From Cyanodermella asteris (Eukaryota; Ascomycota; Lecanoromycetes; Ostropales; Stictidaceae), in the NCBI GenBank assembly GCA_900618795.1, contig UYJD01000006.1:912785-976784 (forward strand): a stretch of 64,000 bases of DNA, given 5' to 3'. Positions 55,019 to 64,000 of the stretch are shown piece after piece (the first letter of the stretch is position 1; every line of letters begins with the position of its first letter). The notes beneath the pieces are model-generated. The model saw only the letters and a program-made list of their open reading frames with translations. It had not been told where the DNA came from and did no database searches. A program made the translations under genes and the position numbers.

Positions 55019-58000
55019 CTACTTAGCCAATGCCGGAGCATGAGAACCCATTTCGATCAGAGCGGAAAGATCCCGCAGTACAGGGTTTCTGAAAACGTCC
55101 CGTACCGTAAGCATCGTCCCCTTACGATTCGCTTTTCCAGCTAGTTTCATGGCCCCGATGGAGTCCCCGCCCAGCTGGAAGAAGCTGTTATTCATGCTGA
55201 TGCTCTCCGACTCAATTTGAAGCACTTCTGCGCAGAGATTGCGAATCAATTCTTCGACCTCAGACTGTGGCTCTTTCCAAGCATCCCTTGACCGGTCCAA
55301 AGCCGCAATCTCCTTCGACGAGAACCCAGATCCGTAGGTTCGCAGATGGCGACGGTCTATCTTGCCAGTGGGCAAGGTCGGCATACGTTGGATTGGGAAG
55401 ATGGCTGTGGGGATCATGTATGGAGGAAGCTTCGCCCTGAGTTTCTCTATCGCTGCCTTCGTGATCTTCTGGACGACTTGAGGATAATCCTCAGAGGCGG
55501 TGGACTTGGTTTGGGACTTGATCTCCACGAAGGCGGCGAGGACTCTGATGTCCGATTCGCGGGGCTGGATCACATCCGCAATGATCTCAACGCCCTGACT
55601 GTCATTGGAAGCCAGGATAGCTTGACGAAGGTGATGCTCGGCCTCGCCGAGTTCGACGCGCTGGCCACGAAACTTGACCTGGGTGTCACTCCGGCCAACG
55701 AAAATCAGCGAACCGTCGCCTGAATATCGCACCAGGTCTCCAGTGCAATACAAGCGACCAGATCTCCCAGCATGGGCTTTGCCGTTGCCAGCTGTCAGCC
55801 AGACCGGATCTTCGACAAACGAACGAGCTGTAGTCTCAGGGTCATTGATATAACCAGTCCCAACAAGCGGCCCCTCTATCCACAATTCGCCGACAGCGCC
55901 AATTGCAGCGAGAGCATTTGGGTTCTCGGGCTCGGTGAGCCACGTGCATACGCCAACACCTCTGCCAATGCTAGTCGCGTTCAGGTCTTTGACGACGTTT
56001 ATCGTGGTAGTAGGCGTGCATTCGGCTGGCCCGTAAGCATTGTTTAGCTGGACGCTCGATGGAACCAAAGAGGCATCCGAGGGAAGCATGGCTTCTCCAC
56101 CAAGTGTCATCGTCTCAAGACTTGCCAGTCCAGTCCTTGGTTCGATAGCACGAGCAAATGGAGGCGTGAAGTCTGCATAGGTGATTTGGTACTTGGACAG
56201 GCAAGCAGCAACGTCGTTCTGTTCGACCGCGGACGGTATACAGAAGCACGCTCCCGCAGCAAGCGTGTTCAACAGGTTGGACCATACGACGTCAAATGCA
56301 TATGACGAGAAATCCAGCACTCTTGATGTCGCTTTGAATCCGATCATCGAGGCTTGGTGTGTCATAGCGCTGCTGAAGGCTGAGTGCGGAATAACGATAC
56401 CCTTGGGTTCCCCAGTTGAGCCGGATGTGAAGATGATGTACAACGGCGCCGAAGGTGAAACCTCGGGCAGAGCCGACTTGTTGCCAATGGCCGACAGTTG
56501 AGCAGTCTTTTGGACCGGCCTTGCTGCTTCACATATTTGTTCAGAAGCCACAACCATCGCGCGATCGGCTCCCAGCCGCTCAGCCAAAGATTCGTGCGCG
56601 CGAGAGCAGAGGATGACTCGCGCTCCGACCTTCACTGCTATCGCTCTCATACGCTCTTCGGGCTGACTTGACGGATCCATAGATATTGACGCCGCACCAG
56701 CCTTCATAACCGCAAGAGCAGCGACGGGCATCCACATGGACTTTTCGAAACAGAGTGGGACGACGCTGCCTCTCGTGACGTTTGATTCGACGAGCTGGTG
56801 GGCTAAATTTGTGGAAAGTGCGTCAAGGTCCTTGTACTTAAGAGTACCGTCCCATGCTGTGATGGCAATGGTATCTGGCTGGTTCTTCACTGTGGCGGCA
56901 ATCAAGTCGTGGACGCAGCTCTCTGTAGTCTTTGGGACGGAAGCGTTCCAAGCCCAAATTTCATCGAGATCAGTTTGACTGACCAAAGATACTTCTCCGA
57001 GGCGCTTGTGTCTCAGTCTTGGGTTCTGAAGCTGGTCGTATACGTGCTCAAATTGGCCGATTATGCGGGCCGATTGTGTCGATTCGGCCAAATCCGTGGT
57101 AGACTTGATGAGCAACTTTACTCGTCTGCCCTGTCCTTGCCAACAGATTGCGACTGGGACTCGATTCGATGAATGTATGTCGTTCAATGTGTCGACGGTC
57201 TGAAGAGCCATGGCGCCCTTGTTCTTGCATTCGTAGAGCAGCGTCTTGAATTCACAGGCAGTAGCTGCGCCGCTACTCGTTCGACGAATAAACTGCGAAC
57301 TGACTGGCTGGAATGCCATCATCCGTTGGCTTTGAGTTTCGACTTGATCGAGAAAATAGCCGACACTGTCTTTCCAGTCTATAGATATACGCATCGGTAT
57401 TGGTACTCGCTGATCCGAGTCGGCAATGCCGAAGATAGCTTCTTCGGTTCCCAGACTTCGTGCTGCAAGGATAGACCAGGCAGCTCTCATCAAAATCAGA
57501 ACTGAATGATCTTCGGCTGGGAGTTTGAGTTCTTGGATTTCGAGGCTGGATTTGAGCTCGGCGTCGGATGGCTGAAGACCGGACTTTGGCGATGGAAAAT
57601 GTGCGCCAGTCGTGTTTTCGAATTGAGAAGTCCAAAAGTCGCTCGCAATCTCGCGATCTTGGTGTGTGACGTCTTTGAAGAAGCAGTCAGACAAGGTTTG
57701 TGTCTCTGGACCTGGAGCATGCTCCGAGGTATTGGTTGCCAGGATAAACTTGATGGCACGAACAAACATCTCGCCCGCTTCTTGGGCAACTTGGCGCGTT
57801 ACCTGTGGCTCTTTGTATTCGATGACAATGTCCAAAGTCTCCTTCTCAACGCCAATGCTGATGCTGAGATCGTGCTCATGTGGGTCTTCACTATCGCAGG
57901 CCACCAGGTCGATGCTTCTGTTCTTGTCGTCCGGCGTATTCACATCCATCCTGTCCCTGATCGAAATTGAAGTGTTAAAGAGCTGTCTGTGGGAGGCTCC

Positions 58001-61000
58001 AAGTTGATGCTGGATTTCGGCCAGAGAAACGTATTGTATCCCAAGATGTCGCACAAGATTATTTGAAGTCGTTTGCAAGACTTCTTGGAAGGGCCGTCGG
58101 AGATCAATTCGGCTGATCAACAGACTAGCAACCGGTCCGACCATCTGCTCGATCCCGACCACAGGTGAGCTTCGCCCAGAAGCAAGATACCCAAAACAAA
58201 TGTCTTGCATACCAGTGAAGTGGGACAGCATAAGAGCCCAAGCGGTATGGAGAACTGCTGACCGCGATATTTCCATGGTCTTGCATAATCTCGAGATGTC
58301 TGACAGCAAGTCCTCTCTTATTGAAATTTCCCCGCGGTTTTCCGCAGCATCAGGAGGAACAGACTGTGTAAAGGTCTGGAACAGGCATGGTTGAACGCCA
58401 TCTAATAATTGTGCCCATGATGAAATCGGGTCAGTCTTTTGTGCGTCCGCAGCATACTCAACCATCTCACTGAATTGTCCTGGGATCGGCAAAGCACTCG
58501 TTTCGTCATACGCCGCAATCATCTCTTGTCTTAAAATTTCCATTGAAGCTGCATCCATCAGGGCATGACTAATGTCTAGCCTGCATGCGACATCGCCTTG
58601 GGCTGATTGGCAGATCATCAAGGAATGCTGGGGTCGGCTGGGAAGGAACGTAGGACGAGGTTGGTGGTCCAGAAAAGGAATTGGGGACTCTGAGCCCGAA
58701 CTCAATTATTTGATAATAATATTTGGGTCATCGAGTACAATTTGCATGAACCCATCGCCCTCGGGATGATCCATAAAGATTGTGGACAACATGGAGTGCC
58801 GACGGGTCACTGACGCCCATGCCTTCTCCAGCCGAGTTGCCGACACTGCCGACTTCCCGTTATCGCAAGCTTCGACTTTGAACACAGTATATGTTGCATA
58901 AGAGGCAAGGCCGGCTTCCTGGCTGAGCAAAATACCTTGTTGCAAGGGCAGACAGGGGTATGCATCCTTCACATCGGCAGCGCTGATACCAATTTCCGGT
59001 AGTTGCTTGGTCATCATATTGTCAAGACCCGAGTATGACAGGCCGAGAAGGGGTAAGTCTGCTATTGTGAAGGTTGAAGGCTCGTGGAGCAAGGTCTCAA
59101 CGACCGACTCGAGAGTTTCCGAAAACAAAGCTGACCAGCCAGACAACCTGTCTTGATGTTTGCAATCTTTGTGCCATGCAAATGAGACTGCGAGTTCATT
59201 TTCCTCAACGCTCGCGTTGATTTCAATCATGGTCAGCCTCTTTGCGGCAGGTGCAATGTCGATAAGACTGAGCTCTTCGCCCAAAAAGTTCTTGAAAAGT
59301 CCATCTTCGGCTTCGAGCTGTTGGAAGCTCCCAGCCATGTTGAAAGTCACCTCGTTGTCGTTGGGTATGTTGAAAGCATGTCTACCAGCTCGGCTGTGGT
59401 ATCGACAGGCATAGTATGGTCGACCCTTGCCAGGCACGCTTCGACGCATGTCCTTCACCATGCGTACAGCGTGAACTACAGAGTCTGTCGATTGCAGTGG
59501 AATAGCAACTGGACATAGTGTAGTAAACCAGCCGACAGTTTGAGAAAGATCCACCTGCAAGCTCTCCGTTGTCTCTCTGCCGTGGCCTTCGGTCCAGATC
59601 GTGGGGGCTGCGCGTTCTGGAAATAGGCGCGTGAACGACCAGGCTATCGCTCCCATGATCACGTCAATTGGCTCGCATTGAAAGTGATGTTCGCAGCTCC
59701 GATTCAAACGGGAGGTGAAACTGGCACTGAAAGTCTCCGAAGAGATTTCAGTGCCGGCAAATGTGTTGCGGTCTGGCTCCATGCCCCAAAACCCAAAATG
59801 TGGCTCTGGTATTGCATAAGGAAGTACTGAGAGAGGTGAGAGTTGTGAGGCCCTCGCAGCCTGACGTTTCGACCACGAGTAAAACGACGCGCTTGGCTGC
59901 ATGCGGAAGTTGCCATTATCGATGTACTCCTCAAGATCGGCCCATATAATGCGCCAGGACACCAAATCGACCACTAGATGATGCGCCACCAGAGCGACAG
60001 CCTGACGACCGTCTGGGAACTGGAATAGGTCGCACGCGAATACTGGCCCATGTTCAATGTCCAAGTGCTCTTGTCGCCACTGGCTCTTGCGGAAAACGTC
60101 CTCGTTCGTGGTAACAGCGTGTACGCAAAATGCGAAAGAGGACGTGCCGGTGCTTTCCTGTATCCTTTGCTGCCACACTCCGCCTCCTTTAGTTTTCTCG
60201 AAGCGAGCTCGCAATATTGCATGACGATCCACAAGTGCCTCGATGGCGTCTCGAAGGACTTGTGTACCCACTTTGTGCTTCAGCTCCAAAATGAAGCTCT
60301 GGTTGAAGTGATTGAGGCCGTTGGGGTACGCTTCAAAGAACATCTGCTGAATGGGCGACAAGTCAAACATCGAATCCTTCTGGTAAAGGTCTTCGTCATC
60401 CTCTTCCTGGTTCGAAAGAGAGTGCCCTGCCTTTGTGCGCAGAGCAATCTTTTGAATCGTGCTAGCCTCAAGAATGTCCTTGACCGTCATATCGATGCCA
60501 CGAAGACGGCCCTGGGAGACTATCTGCATGGCAGTAATGGAGTCACCACCCAGCCCTGCGAATCTTGCATCAACAGATACCTGTTCTGCTGGTAGATTCA
60601 AAACCGACATCCAGATTTGCTGTAAGATCTCTTCTGTCTCGTTTTGAGGAGGCTTCATCTCCTTGACTACCGCGCTCTTGCATTGTTGTGACCAAGCGGA
60701 TTTACCCAGTTCCTGGAGATGCCGACGGTCGATCTTACCCGAGGGGGTGAAAGGAAGGGTCTGGACTGGAACAAAAATGGCGGGCACCATATAACCAGGT
60801 AATGAATCGCGCAGCGAATCGACAAGCCCGTTGACGATTGTCTGGGCCCTCGAGTCGTGTTGCTCCCTAGTCGAATGCTCGGGTGTTGATAAGGAGACAA
60901 ATGCAGCCAGAACCGGAGTTTTAGACTCTCCAGGTTTCAATATTTCCGCTGCAACTTGGACCTTGGCGTCTTTGGGGGCTCGGTCTTTGATAGCCTGCTG

Positions 61001-63643
61001 AACTCTGCTTTCGACCTCCCCAAGCTCAACACGTTGACCATTGATCTTGACTTGATGATCTTGACGACCAACGTAAAGCAAGGTTCCATCGAATTGCTGC
61101 CGAACCAAGTCACCAGTCCTGTATAGCAAACCTCGACGACCAGAAAATCCATTGTACCCTTGAACCAACCAGAACGGATCTCGCACGAAAGCGTAAGCGG
61201 TCTTTTCTGGATTGTTCAAGTATCCCTGTCCTACAATGGGTACCTCAATCCATAGCTCGCCAATGCTGCCAAGAGGTGCTAGCACTTGGGGATTATCAGG
61301 GTCAACCACCCATGGACAGGCACCTGCACCGCGACCTATTGTGATGTCTGCGTCTTTGATGAATGACATGGTGCTGGTTAGTGTACACTCAGCTGGTCCA
61401 TAGACATTGATGATCCGAGTACCATGATGCGCCAGGGACGCATCGCCGGGTAAGACTGCCTCGCCACCGAGAATCAGCGTTTCCAAGCGCGAAAGCACAG
61501 TCGGTCCGAGCGACCGCGCTACTGAGGGCGTCAGATCGACAAGGGTTATGTCGTACTTGTCAAATGACTCTCCCAGCCTGTTCTGCCGTTCGTCCAGTGA
61601 TGGGATACATAGACAAGCGCCTGCAGTGAGTGTATTCAGGAGGTTGTACCACGATGCGTCGAAGGCATACGATGCGAAGTCGAGCACTCGTGAGGTAGGA
61701 TTGTATCCCAGGGGCTGCTGTTGGTAGGCAAGAGCGCTGGCATAATTCTGATGTGAGATAATGACGCCTTTTGGTGTTCCTGTACTCCCAGAAGTGAAGA
61801 CGATATATAGAGCATCCTCAGGGACGACGTCGGGTAGTCTTGGGTTATCGGTAAAATTGTTGAGGCCATCGTCGATCACGAGGACCTCTGTTTCGGGGCC
61901 AGCGAGCTTCCGCGCCACATCTGCCTGCTGCCGAGAGGCAATAACGACTTTGGGAGCCGTCTGTGTGAGGATGGATTGCAGTCTCGCGACGGGCTGCGTG
62001 GTGTCGATGGCGACAGCGGCCCCACCCGCTTTGATAGCAGCGACAGCCGCAACTGGCATCCATTTGGATTTCTCGAAGAAAAGCGGGATCGGCGTGCGCT
62101 GCACCTCTTTCGACGACAAGAAGCCAGCGAGTCGTGCTGATAGGTCCTCAAGTTGCCCGTAAGTTAGATCGCCGTCCCACGCGCAGATCGCGGGTGCGCT
62201 AGGCTCCTTGCATGCCCGATCGCTGATCAAATCATGTATGCACGCTGAGACGGTAGCGGGTACTTCCTCATTCCACGCCCATATCCTCTCCAGTGTGTCT
62301 TTCGGCCGGCTATCCTCTGCAAGGCTTTGCAAGCTCCTGTCCGCCTGGCCATGCAAAAGATTTTGGAGAACTGTTCGAAAGTATTTCACAGTGTATGATG
62401 CTTCAGCTTCGCTCAGTACGCTGGAATCAGAAGCTATACGGAGCTCAACGCTATCCTGCCCGAGCTGGCATTCGACCACCAGTGGATATGTGTTGAAGTC
62501 CTGCCGCTGGCTTTCTGGTTCTTCAACTTCTGCTTCACGCAAGATATCATTGTCGTCTCCCGTTTCGACGACGGCTGGTTGAATCACCAAGAGTGTATGG
62601 AAAAGACACGCTAAAGCTGCGCTTTCGGAGACTCGGGAAATCTCGCGCAACCCAAGTTGCTCATGCGGGATGACCTCCACGGAGTCGCGCTGTATCCTCT
62701 CAAGCAGTTCAGCCGCGCTTGCATCCCAATTTATTGCCACCCTCGTGGGGATGGTGGCAATTGCTGGACCTGCCATACGTTCAATGCCAGCGATCGGCAC
62801 TTGACGGCCGGTGACGGTGATGCCGAAAAGGGCCTCGTCGTGACCCAGAGCACGAGCCGATACAATTGACCAGGCCGCTTTGATGACTGTAGCTGGCGTG
62901 GAATGTCGCTGGGTCCAGTCGAGGGAATCGATTGTCACGTTCAGTTGGGTATCAGGCTTGGAAGTGTATGATTCTCTTAGTTGAGGAAAGCGAGAGTCTG
63001 AACAGCCCGCCAAAAGGGCCTTCCAATATGAACGGGATGCACTTTGGTCGATTTTCGATAGATACTGCATCAGCAGCGTCATTGGCTCCGATGATGGAGT
63101 CTCAGTCTCCGAGTATGTGTCCAGTACTTGCTTCAATAGTAGGTCCATGGACCAACCGTCGTAGAGAGCGTGGTGTATCTCCCATGTGAGAAGCCTGCGT
63201 CCACCCTCGACCTCTTCTACGTAAATGAAGCGACTCAGTCTGGTGCCGAGTCCCATTACCTCGTCGGCTTTTGTGCCAGCAGTACACTTCCCGGAGCTGG
63301 AATTTTCCCACTGAATAGGTTCTTCCAAGACGACCTGTACCAATCCGTGAGACGGTAAACTGATGATACGGGTTCGAAGGATTGGGTTTCGAAACACCGT
63401 CTGCTCCCAGGCGCGGAACAGTCTCTGTGTTTCAACATTGCTTTGAAGTTCGAAGGACTTTCGCGCCACGTATGCACCAGAGTCCTTGGATGTCAATGAT
63501 AGTAGGCCTATCTGAAGCGCCGTGCAAGGGAGGATGTCCAGGACCTGCCACTCTTTCGCGTTACAAAGCAAGGCCGCATGAGCTCGCAACTCGTCCTTGG
63601 AATTACCAGGCTTCAGTAACGAGTATCGAGCGACGGCTGACAT
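55019..63643 (-). pseudogene. Two-module nonribosomal peptide synthetase, C-A-T-E-C-C'-A-T, with one in-frame stop
   Basis: One reading frame of 2,875 codons, broken only by TAA at 58706-58708. Module 1 has a C domain (HHALYDGWS, residues 157-165), an A domain (IVFTSGSTGTPKGV, YGPAECT, LYRTGDLVR), a carrier (GLGGDSITAM, about 1033) and an epimerization domain (VAHHLVVDLVSWR, EGHGRE). C2 starts near residue 1560; the stop falls inside it, and text continues directly to DISHALMDAASM. Next comes a second, shorter C-like piece (DFWTSQFENTTG, AIFGIADSDQRVP) lacking its N-terminal half and HHxxxDG, then A2 (IIFTSGSTGEPKG) and a last carrier (QLGGDSIGAM). No thioesterase or terminal C domain follows. 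It would join two amino acids, the first turned to D-form (inference). An in-frame stop lies just before the start ATG. As written only module 1 and the start of C2 are made. Confidence 0.88.
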
Positions 63644-64000
63644 GACAAAAAATTAAATACGTGAAGGCGTCAGACTGGGGATCGTGCAGCAAGGGCTCGC
63701 TAAGAACAGAGCTTTCCGATCGGCCGCTCACGATGGACGTACATGGCCAGCATGTTTCATATACGATATTGCTTGTCTCTGCATCACGGAAGTGCTCTGG
63801 AGAGCAGCCCCCCCGGTCAGCAACCAACGAGAGCATGTGAATGGCCACATGTTCGATTGACGACGCAAAATACGACCTCGCCAGACGGGCGTTCGGAGTC
63901 GTTGGTTGCAGCTCTTGCATCGTCCGGTTGTACAATGATGCGATTTCATGCTGTCGGTTCGGCAAGCAGTGCAGGGCATCGCAGATCCATGAAAATTGGA
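63644..64000 (-). other. NRPS upstream region with an open frame running off the window
   Basis: A minus-strand frame is open from the right edge to 63603, with protein-like text (LARSYFASSIEHVAIHMLSL). It overlaps the NRPS start in another frame. It may be the 3' end of a neighbouring gene or a remnant of an earlier NRPS part. No domain is recognised. Confidence 0.3.

Noticed and set aside
58690-58740. Intron removing the NRPS stop
   Set aside because: The only plausible GT..AG pair (49 bp) breaks the downstream frame and would delete conserved text.
1-64000. CRISPR arrays or bacterial operon features
   Set aside because: No regularly spaced direct repeats of that kind; the window is eukaryotic, with spliceosomal introns.

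Overview
The window is nuclear DNA from a filamentous ascomycete (Pezizomycotina, most likely a Dothideomycete). The clues are short 48-80 bp introns with GT..AG borders and CTGAC/CTAAC branch sites, single-gene transcription units about 1-2 kb apart, and typical fungal families: Zn2Cys6 regulator, HET protein, F-box paralogs, NRPS and a BST1-type GPI deacylase. Two assembly gaps (N runs) lie at 21006-21906 and 50394-50634.

Layout. 1-13.4 kb is conserved housekeeping: the 3' end of a RasGAP, a kinesin-6-like motor, an F-box/LRR protein and CDC45. 14-27 kb is accessory metabolism: an intact SAM methyltransferase, then a P450 remnant, a Zn2Cys6 regulator, a zinc alcohol (butanediol-type) dehydrogenase remnant, a benzaldehyde-lyase-like ThDP enzyme and a short-chain dehydrogenase. 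Every gene in this run except the methyltransferase carries apparent stops, frameshifts or truncation, while genes on both sides are open. I read it as a metabolic gene cluster caught while decaying. 27-29.4 kb holds RAD10/ERCC1 and a tiny spliced gene for a secreted, Kex2-type, eight-cysteine peptide, divergent from a HET-domain gene (29.8-32 kb). 33-35.4 kb has two F-box paralogs, one apparently frameshifted.

36.4-54 kb returns to conserved cell biology: GPI inositol-deacylase, a macro-domain protein, an RBR ubiquitin ligase, alkaline ceramidase, an acidic nuclear protein, a hypothetical protein and palmitoyl-protein thioesterase. 55-63.6 kb is a two-module NRPS (C-A-T-E-C-C'-A-T) interrupted by one in-frame TAA inside its second C domain.

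How it fits together: the most interesting material is (a) the decaying ThDP/ADH/SDR/P450/regulator cluster with its shared divergent promoter, (b) the eight-cysteine secreted peptide beside a HET gene, and (c) the NRPS with a single stop and a half-deleted extra condensation domain. All five premature stops noted in the window could have arisen from single C-to-T changes. All calls come from reading the sequence; no database search was run.
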